The translations under genes were made by a program, and so were the position numbers. From Zingiber officinale (taxonomy: Eukaryota > Streptophyta > Magnoliopsida > Zingiberales > Zingiberaceae): DNA of 64,000 nucleotides. Positions 23,201 to 34,379 of this stretch are shown one piece after another. Under the pieces are notes generated by a model, which was not told the DNA's origin, made no database searches, and saw nothing but the letters and a program-made list of their open reading frames with translations. The stretch spans positions 27,038,492 to 27,102,491 of the forward strand of contig NC_056004.1 in assembly GCF_018446385.1 (NCBI RefSeq), read 5' to 3'. Each line of letters starts with the position of its first letter. Position 1 is the first letter of the stretch.

Positions 23201-26200
23201 CATCCTTGTATATTGGGTGAGATTGAGTTAGATTGGCCGGTTATTTAGTCATTTCTTATTGCTAATTTTGCAATTCTTGAGCATGTGGTGTATCCCTTAG
23301 GTGATATTTTTCTTTTCACCATCCTATCACTTTTTTTTCTTTAAATATAAACAATTTTACTGATAAAACCTTTAATGATTTCCAGATACGGAACACAAGA
23401 AATGTAAATCGAACAGGCCAACCTACAGGCTATAAGCTTGTGCCTGGTCTGAATTGCCTCCCATTAGCTGGTCCAGAAGCAAAGTTTTTGAGAAGAGCTG
23501 CCTTCTTAAAGCATAATTTATGGGTCACACCTTATAATCGTGATGAGATGTTTCCTGGAGGAGAGTTTCCCAATCAAAATCCACGCGTAAATGAGGGATT
23601 GGCAACATGGGTTAAGAAGAATAGGTCCCTTGAGGAAACTGACATCGTCTTATGGTTAGTTTCTGGAACTGTCTCTAAATTTAATACTTCATATAGTCAT
23701 CTAGTGTCTATCCTCATCTGAATACTTGTCATACATGTGCATAGTACTTTTTGACCTGTCTCAGGTTGATTCCCTTAAAACTTTTGAAGCTCGTGTTTCT
23801 CAATCATTTTATCCGGGCTTCAACTATCATCCAGTTTTTATTCTTGATCAGTTGTTTTCTTATTCGTGGTCTTCAATTGCAGGTATGTGTTTGGTGTCAC
23901 TCACATACCCAGGTTGGAGGATTGGCCTGTCATGCCTGTGGAAAGGATAGGCTTTATGCTCATGGTATTTTTTGTTCATTTGCATGACTTTAGATCTGTT
24001 TTGTTGAGCTGGTATGTTTCCTCCTTGTATGACTGCATAATCATTGTTATATATAGTAATTGGAAATCCTTACTGCAGATGTTCTAAAGATTTGAAGTCC
24101 TTAATTCTCACGCCCTATGTGGCTATCAGTCTAATTATTTGAGATTTGCTAAATACCAACGCTGACAATCAACAAGCTTTCCCAACAGTTACAATCTTAT
24201 TTGAAACCATATTATGGTAGTCTGGCCTAGACCTTGAATTTAATAACAGAATATTATAAAAAAAAAAAAAAATAATAATTAGAAAATCTGAAATATTAAA
24301 ATAATAATTAACTACTTTAATCTAATTTAATATGATTTTAAAATTGTTTTAGAGATAAAAAAGCAATATGTGAATGATCCTGTCCGAAAGCAGTGAAGAT
24401 AGCTAGCTGGGGATGTGGCTCAGTTGACAGTGTGAAGACTCCGCTCCACTCTACAAAACCAAGAATGTTAGTGCCGGGCTAGGGAAAGGGTCCCGGCGTT
24501 GGCCCTCGCTTAAATCAGTCACCGAAATAGTAGAAAGACGACAAAGAGAACTGTAATAACAACAGGAGTCTACTCACAAATAACGCATACCTCCGCTGGT
24601 GTATGGACCCCCCCACATATAGTACTCCAATAGCAGACATGCACACTCCTCAAGGCACGTGCACGTTTTCCCAACTGTCCTATGAAAAGATATGTCAAAA
24701 AAATGTCTTTGACATCATTCCTTAATAGAGCGTGCAAATTCCTGACATGGCAGTGGAAGTTTCCGTCGTACGATTTGCCTGTTGACCTTGCTCTACTGTC
24801 AACGACACCAACTTCCAAAAGAATACAATGAGCTAAGCAAGGGGTCCCACTGTTTGGCCGAGCGGGGGTGCCGCTCGGCCGGGATTCCCTGCCATGTCGA
24901 TCTCAGTTGTTCTTCTCCATTGTCACTCGGCTCGATAGGTTGTTCCTCGCACGACCGGACATGCGGTCCGGTTGTACTAGCCCTTGTAGGGTCGTCCCAG
25001 TCGTGAGCATCTAATGTCCTCTCTATAGTCGTCCTGATCGGACGAGCGATCTGCTCAGATGATCCTCCAAGTCAATCAAACCCTTCAGGCCCGCTAGGCT
25101 CGTTGCCACCAACTCGGCTAACTTTGGTGACCTAACAATTCTATACCTTTGACGAGATCAAATCCTCTGTCCCCAGATTCTTGTGTCCCCGTGTCTCATC
25201 GTCGATCGAACGGATTAAATCACATTTCAAGGATGCAGTGCACATCACAAGGCTGTTTAACCCATCCGATCGACAATGAGACACGGGGACACGAGAATCT
25301 GGGGACAAAGGATTTGATTTCGCCTTTGACCACCTAGACCTCGACCGCCACGTCGGCTACTTGACATACCTTTGACTCGTCCTTGGTGGACTCCCTTTAC
25401 TACTGCATCAGTGAATATTTTATAGAAAAATTTAGAATATTGTTTATGGGCTTATGCCCAACACATGTGAGCTGAAGAGTTGCACTCAGACCCATGGCCT
25501 TGCGGCTTAGTTGTGAGTTGCTGCTAGTGACACAGATGTTAAGAACTTCTGTTTCAAGAAACACAGATGTTAATTTCTTTCATGTTTAATTCAAAGGGCT
25601 TGCTAATTACTGTCGCTTGTTTGCCATATCAATGCTAGCTTTGTTATGTTTAATCCTAGTGCAAACACTTGGCAATGTATATTCTGGTCGTCAAATACCG
25701 ACATGATTATCAGCAAATGTCCCATATCATATCTAAAATCATACTGACGTGATTATTAGTGAAATTTTCCATATTATAGCCAGAAACAGGTTGAATCTGG
25801 AATCATCTGGAAGCAGTCAAACCCAAACAGACTCGTTGATTTCTAGTTATATCAGCATTTTTTTTTCTTCTGAAGCTATAGGAAATTAGTTAGGAGACGT
25901 AGCACATGGATTTCGCATGCCATTCTCATTTCTGGTTGTTAACAATCCAGTGATTTCTTGTAGTAGTTTAGTCTTATCTTCTTCCAAGAAGATAAACATA
26001 TAGAAAATGATAATTTAGCAGAATGTCAACGCTTGATAAATCAACTAACAACTTTAGTTCTTCAGGCACTATTAGTCTCTAAACTTTAATAATTCTGCAA
26101 GGTTAGTACACAACTAATCATTGTTCTGGCTACTTGTAGATTGGTATTAAGCAGTATCATATATTTAAAAAAATAAATAAATTCTTACTACATACCCTTC

Positions 26201-26430
26201 AGTAACTAGTTTTCTTGCCCTTTTAAGATTTCTGATGTCACTTGACAGTTTCAAATATTCTATTAATTATAAATTTATGCCGTGCTTGACATGTTTTATG
26301 TACGCTGCAGCCACATGGTTTCTTTAACTGCTCCCCAGCAGTTGATGTGCCACCAAGCACTAGCGAGATGGAGAAGGATGTTGGATCACCAAAGCTGGCA
26401 TCCAGCACTGGATTGCTTGCCAAACTTTGA
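17188..26430 (+). CDS. CuAO: Copper amine oxidase, peroxisomal type (12 coding exons, 776 aa)
   Basis: Quinone enzyme that oxidatively deaminates primary amines (putrescine and related polyamines) to aldehyde, NH3 and H2O2. Coding exons: 17188-17407, 19322-19431, 19538-19843, 20353-20465, 20565-20895, 20978-21193, 21297-21533, 22410-22595, 22833-22973, 23386-23654, 23883-23964, 26311-26430; all introns are GT-AG and phases join without a stop. The motif VANYEYG gives the topaquinone precursor Tyr501. Copper ligands are His551 and His553 (VHQHFF) and His717 (GVTHIPR); Asp444 in YFDAHF is the probable catalytic base. The protein ends AKL, a type 1 peroxisomal signal, with no N-terminal signal peptide. 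Length and C-terminal [15 protein letters not shown] match the Arabidopsis At2g42490 type. All active-site residues are intact, so it looks functional. The last intron (2.3 kb) holds transposon insertions, and an overlapping uORF precedes the start. Confidence 0.95.
17408..19321 (+). other. First intron of the copper amine oxidase gene
   Basis: 1.9 kb, donor GTATCT and acceptor CACAAG, phase 1. No element, RNA or second gene recognised. Confidence 0.7.
24467..25408 (-). mobile_element. Gypsy-type LTR fragment or solo LTR inside the last oxidase intron
   Basis: The block begins TGTTAGTGCCGGGCT on the plus strand and shares its core with the LTR fragment at 8,294-8,563 (GCATACCT...GACCCCCCC, promoter-like ATATAGTAC). 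On the minus strand it would start TGATGCAGTAGTAAAGG at 25,408 and end GGCACTAACA at 24,467. The 5-bp flanks (AAGAA and GTGAA) do not match, so the ends are provisional; an alternative right end is TGTTAGGTCACC at 25,138. GC-rich palindromic words such as GCTCGGCC near 24,855-24,880 are included. A foldback MITE sits at 25,154-25,322. Confidence 0.65.
25154..25322. mobile_element. Foldback MITE (169 bp) with 8-bp target duplication
   Basis: The two arms are inverted copies of about 60 bp: both contain TGTCCCCAGATTCT and GTGTCCCCGTGTCTCAT when read inwards. CCTTTGAC flanks it on both sides (25,146-25,153 and 25,323-25,330). Eight base pairs suits hAT-type transposition, but the terminal sequence is not diagnostic. 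No coding capacity. It could fold into a long hairpin within the intron. Confidence 0.8.
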
Positions 26431-27315
26431 ACGAAGATGATTTACTAAAACTTCCTGTGAATTGATATTGACTGGATTGTGTTTGTTTAGTGTTGTGATC
26501 GTGTGTGTCGACTACTATTTTGCAAAGACTATGAAAGATGATTTGATGGATATATATTGTTGCTCTATTCTCTGATTTATTATTTGAGTTAATATGTAAA
26601 TATAGCAAATGATTTAGGGCTATTTTCAAATTTAGTTCAAACAAAATATTAAGATTTAGGTTATGCTAAATTTAAGAATAAGTTTAAACTTTGCTATATT
26701 TTATAATTAACTCTTAGGTATTTTGAGCTTAATTAGTATTCAGTTCTCTTTGTTATTCTCTTTATCTTGCTTTAATTTATCAAGATATGATGATGTCTTG
26801 TGGTTGTCGCTGTAGGTTTCTTCTGTGTTATTAATCCTGGTGTTCCCTTTAAGTTTTTTTTTTGTTATATGTTCTGTTACATTCTGAAATGAAACAAAAC
26901 TCTCAAATGGTTGTGCATAGAGTTTAATTTTGCACCACTTTTTAAATTTTTCCATAGGAAAATAAAATCAGAAAAAAATGAAAGAAGATAAAGAAACAAC
27001 CTTTTCATAAATGAAAATAGTGAATAAAAGCCATGCACTTTATTATGAATATGCAAACTAATTTTCACAACATTTTGTTTACATTCGTATAAAAGAATAT
27101 GCTATTTTGAACTTCTTCACAACTACTAATCCTGATGTTTCTGTATGAATTTGAAATTTACACCCATCTTTAACTCGTCGAGCCTGATTAATTCCTAGCA
27201 ACTTCAGCAGATCAGATTCATAACAAATGAACTATCAGTACAATTTACATGAAGAAGCAATCAATAATCCACACGCCTTTTTGCAGGCTGCTCCAGTCCA
27301 AGCGACGAGTTTCAC
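26431..27315. other. Convergent intergenic region between the oxidase and E3 ligase genes
   Basis: About 0.9 kb, AT-rich, holding both 3' untranslated regions. No further gene recognised. Confidence 0.6.
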
Positions 27316-30172
27316 TCACACATCGAAGCCTGAATGGTTTGGAATTATATATCCATCAACTTCACAAACTGCTGGAGGAACTACCTCAAACGGGTTCATA
27401 CACAACTCAGATCCACAAGCTGTGGCAAATGAATTCTGACAGCGTCCATGAATGAGACCGTGGCACTTGCCGCAGAGGCCAATGTCTTGGCCTGCCTCGA
27501 TCTCATTTGTCGGCAAGCTTACAAAAGACACAATCCCAGCCCTACAGAGAGGGCATGGGACTGAACCAGGTGGTGCTGACATCTCAGAGTTAATGCTGCT
27601 CGTTGAGCAAAGACACAGTGCACATTTTGTGCAGAGTTCATGACCACAGCCTGTCAATCAAGAGAAGAAACTCATCGCACATGGAAGTGACCTACTGTTC
27701 TCTTTGATAGAGATTTTTCTTTTTATGTGTGATTGTTTACCTGCAGCAGCTACAGTGCAGGTTCTCTCCAAACAAACAGCACATAGATCACTCTCGTCAC
27801 AAGAGGAAGTTGAAGAATTCAAACCATTCACTCTGCATGAATGTAAATGTAAATGTATATCATGCCTCTCCATATTCTTCCAGATAAAAAATTATGGTCC
27901 AGTGCTTTTAAGAGCATAAGAGGGTTTTCTTTTAAAAGATCTTATTTGTTTGTTTTTACCTACAAGTGGAAGGAAATCTATGAGATTTGGAGAAAATCTT
28001 CTACTTCTGAAGTTCAAGATAATTGTTAGATTTGCAGCGGGCTAGTGAATAATTAATTACCTTGCTATTTGCAGGATGCTCATGAGAGGCAAAGGCAAGT
28101 AGTTTGATGGAGGAAAAGCAGGAACAAGTTGGCTAGAATGGGGTGTTAACAAGGGTATAAGCCGATGAGATCCCCGACTCCTTGCAACATCAACTGGAAG
28201 CCACCTGAAAAAATTTATATATACAATGCTGAAAAAAACTATAAAAAAGAAAGAGAAAAAACATCATGAGGTGTTTATTTTAGTTTAGAGAGCATCCTAG
28301 AGAGACTTACCCATTGGAATTGATTGTCGATCTGTCTGCTCCTCGAGAAAGAAGGATCTATACATGAGCAAAATACTTCCAACTTTAGCCACAATTATAG
28401 TTAATGATCTAAGTAAACAGTTTGAGTTAGTTTGCCTGGCAGCACTTGAGGTTTCCACCACATGCGGCATAATGCAAAGGTGTGCTTCCTGTCAAACAAA
28501 TTGCAGGCTGATTGCTTTAAAAAAATTCCAAGAAGTCCAACTTTTAACAATGTAAAATGAATCCGAAAACCTATTGTTATTGTCGACGATGCACAAGATA
28601 GCGTCATGGCTGAGATATTAGCATTTAGATCAAGTAGCAGATGAACGCAATTCGAATGCCCATTTAGAGCAGCAAGGTGGAGGGCGGTTATACCACCCTT
28701 TGCTGCCTTGTTAATGAACCTTGTGAGTGCTCTATGAGAAACAAAGAGGACATGTTGATTAACACAAACCAAACTTAAAGCTGAATATTCAGATTAGGCC
28801 AAAAAATGATTCTAAATGATCTAATTGCAACCTCAAATTCATGAGATACACTGAAAGTGATTAACTTTTAGCAAAAAAAGAGGCTTGAATTCTACTTGTT
28901 TATGTTGGTCAGGAATTTAATCAAACACTTACAGTGGATCATAATGTTTTGCTGACAGAGACTTGTGCTGATCTCCCACTTGTTCAACCTCTGAGGAATT
29001 GGTTATTGCAGAAAGAGGAAAACCAGGATAAACATCTGCAGCCAGTAATCTAATGCATCGAGCGTGTCCACCAGCAGCTGCAAAGTGAAGTGCCGTTCTA
29101 CCACTTAAGAACTCCACTTTTGATACCTTTTTCGGACCCCCCAAAAAAAAATCATGACTCTAAAAAATCAGCAATTGAGGATGGAAGAGAACATGAATCA
29201 ATGCTTACTAACACATACATTGCATCTGTACAGTAGTAGAGTCTGCACTACCTCCCATCGACCACTGCAGCATGCTTCCATCAATGGAGTCTATTTATTT
29301 TTTTTGAGAAAAGAAATAAGAAAACAGTAATCAGTGAGTCTTGTTAAAGTGGGCTAACAGTTGGTAACACAGTGGTTAACGATGCTCACTTGGCCACAAA
29401 TGTTCCTCAAGTTCAAGTCTGCTCCCTTCTCCAGCAACATCATCACAATCTGGAATACAGAATAAAGTAACTCTCTCTGCATATATATCAAATTACTCGA
29501 AGGCACAAATCGTCTGTTGTTAATTATGCATAAGATTTCAGTATTCGTAAGGATTTTAGTGCAATCCTATATTGATATTGATCTATCTCATGCTAATCAT
29601 CCCATGGTAGAATTAAGGAGCCATCTTTCTCCAGATTTTGAAAGAGAAGAAAAAATATTGGGAAACAAAAAGGAACTTGTTTGCAGAACACCAGATTTTG
29701 GAACTTAAATAACTATTTCCACAAAAGAAGAAAGATTTAGTCTGTTCCCCAGCCGAAATCCAACAACTCCTAAAATTGTAAAAGATTTTACTAAGCCACT
29801 ACTCAGAAAAGGATCAAATTTTATATTACAAGTCATCCTTTTGCCTACCTAATCATCATAATTGGATCTATTTCTTCGCATATTTTGCTCTGTCGTTCTG
29901 TTCGCCAAAATTTTCACTCCTAAAATTTTTTATGAATTGTTTTTACCAGGAAATATAAATCAAAAGAGACCAATTAATATAAAGGAAGACATCACCTCAG
30001 CATGGCCTCTGGCGGCGGCGGCATGCAACGGCGAGCTGAGACCTGCGAACGTCGAATATCTAGCGAGGCCAGGATTCATCTCCACCAGCTTCTGCGCCTC
30101 AATTACGTCGCCGTCCCTCGCCGCCGTCACCAACCGTTCCCCGGCTGCTGAGCACCCCAGCAAGTTCCCCAT
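27316..30172 (-). CDS. XBAT32: XBAT32-type ankyrin-repeat RING E3 ubiquitin ligase (10 coding exons, 444 aa)
   Basis: Transfers ubiquitin from E2 to substrates; Arabidopsis XBAT32 targets ACC synthases and so limits ethylene and affects lateral roots (family knowledge). Exons on the minus strand: 30172-29996, 29449-29390, 29290-29219, 29126-28933, 28731-28571, 28488-28436, 28357-28311, 28204-28061, 27832-27741, 27650-27316; phases join cleanly. The N-terminus [14 protein letters not shown] offers a possible myristoylation/palmitoylation site (Gly2, Cys7). Ankyrin repeats fill about residues 45-260 ([44 protein letters not shown]). A C3HC4 RING follows: C320, C323, C335, H337, C340, C343, C366, C369. 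The tail after the RING (about 65 aa) is shorter than in Arabidopsis XBAT32. The start is the ATG at 30,172. Intron 6 has a GC donor. XBAT32 is chosen over other XB3-family members for the CSAAGERL and RYSTF motifs. Confidence 0.92.
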
Positions 30173-31855
30173 CACCCACCCTTTAGTTTACTCTCCTAGA
30201 ATAAATTAACAAGATAAACAGGTGGAGAACGAGACAGAAAAGGAAGATTCTCCGGGGCGTTATTATTAGAATGTAGAATATTGCATCTCGGGCGATCCAC
30301 CAACACTTGCGGAATTAAGCAAACGCCAGGTGAATCGAGAGGAGCCAATGAGAAAGGAAGGAGAGAGGGGTACGCAAAGATTAATATAACATGGATGTTG
30401 TCCCTACGCAAGAAAATCTGGTTTAGTTTCACGACTCCAATCATTGATCCGTGAAACTGTTCCTGGTATACGCGTGCACTTTGGGATTGGAAGAAGCAGT
30501 TGTTTCAGTTGATCTGACACAGACAAAATGGCTGATATCTAAGTGATGCTTGCTTGATTGACTACATGAACGAATGCGATGTGTCGGCCAACCAGATGTT
30601 TTGACTAGTTGCCTCTGTTGGATTTCTTGTACGATTCCTTTTGTGTGGGCGTAAATGGGCCTGTCTAACCTACAATTTGGATTGAATTGGAAATTTTCCA
30701 ATCCGCTCCGGTCGAAGACGGGTTTGCCTACCCATCGCTCTCCTCTTTTGACAACACTAGAATTTCATCTTGCTTTCATCTTCATTTTCTGCTTTTTCTT
30801 TTTCTTTTTCTTTTACCTTTACGAAAGGTATTATCTTTATGTTTAATTGCTCTCGAGGATAATTAACTGTTTCACGGCATTCTTTCCCATTTTTTTTTTT
30901 GTGTTTTATTTATATAAACAATAAATAAAATGAATCAATATATATCAAACTATATATTATTATTATCTATCTGGTTATCCACAAATAAAATTTTCTTATT
31001 GAACTTTTAAAACGTTTCATTTTAAATTAGTTTATTTTTTAATGAAATAAAAATAAAATAAAATAAAATAGATTAAGGGCTGATGTAAACATATATTATA
31101 TTCATTATCCAATTTATTCCCAACAAGCTCTTGTGATACGCTGGTTCATGTGAGCCTTCCCATGGCATTGGCAAGAGATTAGAGCTTCAATACACGACGT
31201 TTGGGATTCTCTGCCGCAAATGTATCCTTTGTAGTTGGCCACTGTATTTCTTCACGGCGTCGACAGCTTTCAGCTATGCCCTTTGAATTATACTTTTTAA
31301 TTCACTCTTGATAGAGCAAACAAAAGTACTCTTCATTAAAAATGAAAAAGAAAAGAATAGAAAAAATGAAGAATAAAAATAAGTGAGAATGGTTTATTTT
31401 AAAAAATAATAATTAAAAGAATGTCCCACATTTAGTTTAACAAATCATCCTTTGTACGTCCCTTTTATAAAAACATCAATTGGATGTTATATCATATATT
31501 TTATCCTCAAAATATCTTTACTCTTAGTAATATTGACAATTATTAACTAGTCGCTATAAAAAAAAATAAAGTTCTTTTGATAAGTTAAGATAATTTTAAT
31601 AAAATTTAAATAATTTTGATAAATTGCTAAAAATATATTTTAATATAATAGTATTCAATATATAATAATTTTAATTAGAATGAAATATTAGCACCTATAA
31701 TAGCTGATATACTTTATAGTAATTAGTCCTAGTTATTATAATAGTGCTGAATTTTTTTTTTAAATAAAAATATATAATGAAATGTGTATTAATGATTTTT
31801 ATTGAAGGTTACTCATTTTTATGAATGAATGATGGTTTGTTGGCAATTTTTTATG
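30173..31855. other. Upstream region of the E3 ligase gene and intergenic DNA
   Basis: No gene found. A (TAAAA)n microsatellite lies near 31,045-31,070. The interval 30,200-30,700 is the likely promoter of the minus-strand ligase gene, with no TATA box I would trust. 30,850-31,855 is AT-rich. Confidence 0.5.
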
Positions 31856-31864
31856 CGTTCGAAC

Positions 31865-32035
31865 CAGCAGGGATCTCCTGGTCCGCAAATTGCGGACCAA
31901 GGGATGGTCCACTGATCTGGACCTTTGATTTGAATGGACCCCATCTTTAAATAAGTAGGGTTCATTCAAATCAAAGGTCCATGTGTAGTGGACCATCCCC
32001 TGGTCCGCAAATTACGGACCAGGAGATCTGCTCTC
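31865..32035. mobile_element. Mutator-type MITE copy 1 (171 bp) with 9-bp target duplication
   Basis: CGTTCGAAC flanks both ends (31,856-31,864 and 32,036-32,044), and 9 bp is the Mutator hallmark. The ends read CAGCAGGGATCTCCTGG and, inverted, GAGAGCAGATCTCCTGG. The interior is palindromic: GGTCCGCAAATTGCGGACC near each end and TTTGATTTGAATGGACC with its complement toward the middle. The end resembles the start of the large MULE at 32,126 (CAG, GGATC, CTGG, CC in the same order), so it may be a non-autonomous relative. A second copy is at 48,882. Confidence 0.85.
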
Positions 32036-32125
32036 CGTTCGAACAAGATACTTTAGGTTCCAATCTTTGATCAAATTGACAAAAAAAAAAATATGCTTAT
32101 GTGGCTTCCTGTATGTGTGCTAATT

Positions 32126-33100
32126 CAGTTTGGATCCTCTGGACCAGTTTTCCCTGGACCATCCCTGGACCACAAAACTACATTTAAAAGACTATCACGT
32201 GCATTGCGCGTGCACGTGGAAACACAACTCACGCAGCAACGCGCCCAAACACGAAGCCCTAACCTCTCGTCATCTTCCACCTCCGCGATCCGCCGGCGCC
32301 ATCTTCCACCTCGCCCAATCACTAACTTCTCGCCATCTTCCACCTCCGCTGTCCGTCGGCACCATCTTCCACCTCGCCCAAGGCCTAACCTCTTGCCATC
32401 GTCCACCTCCGCTATCCGCCGCCGCCATCGTCCAACTCGCCCACAAATTTCATAGCCCTAACCCCTCCCCGACGGCCTCTAGCGTCCCCGACGGCCTCCA
32501 GTGTCCCCGACGGCCTCCAGCGTCCCCGACTCACGCAGAGACCCACCGCGATCCGGCGACGACGACCAGCCCTACCCACGACCGACGACAGCCCAAGCTT
32601 TGTCGCCGTTTCTGCGTGAGGTCAACTGTTGGTGTGAACAACTTTGAGCTTTCCTTTAATTCTTCCTTATTTAATAGTTTGAATTCCAGATTTACAATTT
32701 CCCCAAACCAAAAGGCAGATCACCAATCTCAACGCAGAAACCAAAAGGCAGATTATTATAACTTGAACAAATTGAAAATTCTTGTAGAAAATAGAATATA
32801 GTTACAATTTTAGTTCATTTTAATGTTGAATTTGCTCATTTGATGTTGAATTTGTTCATTTTAATTCCCCAGCATGTAAGCACACTGTTGGTTCATCTGT
32901 CGATGTGAGCAACTTTTAGCTTTCTTTTTCATCTAATGTACTTAACTACGTGTTTCAGAGCTTATTTCAAAGTGGAACAGATTGAACTTTGAAGTTATAA
33001 TAATTGCTTAGGCATAATAACATATTGGAACTTTGAAGTTATAAATAAGCTTATTTCTTTGATGTTGATGTTGAAGTTATAAGAACAGATTGAAACTTGA
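32126..33100 (+). repeat. Left terminal inverted repeat of MULE copy 1
   Basis: About 975 bp matching the inverted complement of 40,262-41,187. The outer part is GC-rich and contains three tandem units of about 63 bp (32,258-32,450; each with CATCTTCCACCTCCGC or a variant). Four units of 19 bp follow (CCCCGACGGCCTCYAGYGT, 32,465-32,535). The inner part is AT-rich with repeated ACTTTGAAGTTATAA. The open frames here are products of the repeats. Confidence 0.8.
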
Positions 33101-33388
33101 TGATTGGAAATAATTTGAATTCAGAGTGCACCACTAGTTCAAGGCATAATATTGTTGAAGACATTAGACATAATAACTTTGAATTATGCATTGAACTAGT
33201 ATTGCACTCTGAATTCAAATTCAACATCAAGTACCAATCTGTACTCAACATCGAGTTACTTATGACATCAACTTTAAATTATAACTTTGAGCTTATTTTT
33301 TAAAAAAATTTATTTAGCATACAATCTATGAACATTAAAAAATATTTGGACTTAAGTAATTCTTATTTGCTTAATAGGTTGGTATTTC

Positions 33389-33526
33389 ATGGCATCATCA
33401 AGTTACAATTCCATCGACAATACAAAATTTGAACATATACCATGCAGGGACTGCAGACGAAGAACATTGGTATGTGTTTCTAGATCGAGCAAAAATCCCG
33501 GAAGGAGGTATTATCGATGTGGGTAG
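33389..33526 (+). CDS. Small GRF-type zinc-finger ORF in MULE copy 1 (45 aa)
   Basis: ATG at 33,389 opens a frame MASSSYNSIDNTKFEHIPCR... with the pattern CRDC at residues 19-22, then C33, then KNPGRRYYRC ending at C44, and a TAG after Gly45. CxxC...NPGRRYYRC is the signature of the GRF zinc finger, a nucleic-acid-binding module that in plants is often found in transposon ORFs. A full protein would normally continue after the finger; here the frame stops at once, so it may be truncated or be one exon. It is identical in copy 2 (42,456-42,593). Confidence 0.65.
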   Translation: MASSSYNSIDNTKFEHIPCRDCRRRTLVCVSRSSKNPGRRYYRCG

Positions 33527-33987
33527 CATGGCTGGCAAAAGTGGGTGGTAGCCGATACTTTATCTGATTAAGACAACAATGAAATATGTCGTGGAAGGTT
33601 AGGAAGAATAGAGTCAAAGTTAGGAAGTGAACCCATTTCTTCTCGTGGACATAATCTAGGAAATTCAAATATACCATCAGTGGTTTGGATATTAGTTATA
33701 GTGAATCTGACACTTTTGGTTGTTTACCTTATTACTTTGTTGGTTCGGTCTTGTTAATTAGTGTTGAGTAATATTGTTGTTGTAATATGACGGATTAACT
33801 ATTTGTAAGAACGAGCTGAAGGCTAATTGGTTTATTAGTTCAGGTGGTTAATTAGTGTTGACTAATATTGGTATTGTAATGTCATAGGATATTTAGTTTT
33901 TTTTGTTAAATGGATGTTGTGGAACGTGTTATATAATGGTTTGAAAATTTTGTAATGATTTATTCTATGTTGTTCTTCTTTCAGGAT

Positions 33988-34275
33988 TTAGTTCTCATCT
34001 CTGTAATGTTCATCAAGGGTTGATTGGTTCGCTTGTGTTGCAATGGTTGCTTGCTCAATCACAGCTCGAGAGTCAACAGACTTGGAAGCATCAAGCAGGA
34101 CAAACTCTCTTATAGAATCAAAACTATCGTACAGCAAGCTCTTCACCTCACCAAGTGCAACATTCAACTGACCGAAAACATTTGAGATCAACTGATGCTG
34201 CTTGCACTTGTTTCTAGAGTTGTGCCAAAATGTGTTTTTCTTCTTGGATCCATCTATGGAGAATATAGTGAACAT
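33988..34275 (-). other. Unassigned minus-strand ORF in MULE copy 1 (up to 95 aa)
   Basis: The frame contains KKKNTFWHNSRNKCKQHQLI and then an acidic, helical-looking tail ending LDEHYRDEN. It is conserved with one substitution in copy 2 (43,055-43,342). I do not recognise a family. It could be the last exon of a second MULE gene. A 22-bp unit (TTGATGTTGGAGGTACTAG core) is duplicated just upstream at 34,291-34,335. Confidence 0.3.
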
Positions 34276-34379
34276 GCACTCCAGATTGTCGATGTTGGAG
34301 GTACTAGTTGTTGATGTTGGAGGTACTAGTTGTGTTCAATGGCTTGTTTACTCTTGGGAATGATTTATCAATTTGTAGT

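Noticed and set aside
24407-24450. tRNA-like start GGGGATGTGGCTCAGTTG inside the last oxidase intron
   Set aside because: It resembles the 5' arm and A box of a tRNA-Ala or SINE head, but no anticodon arm, B box or acceptor pairing follows, and it is cut by the LTR at 24,467. At most a truncated relic.
30655-30846. Short frame upstream of the E3 ligase
   Set aside because: Ends in a Phe/Tyr-rich low-complexity T-run; no family and no supporting signals.
32093-32801. 120- and 223-codon overlapping frames (also 41,130-41,868, and the minus-strand partners)
   Set aside because: They arise from GC-rich tandem units of the MULE terminal repeats, occur on both strands, and cross the element boundary at the second copy. 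No protein family.
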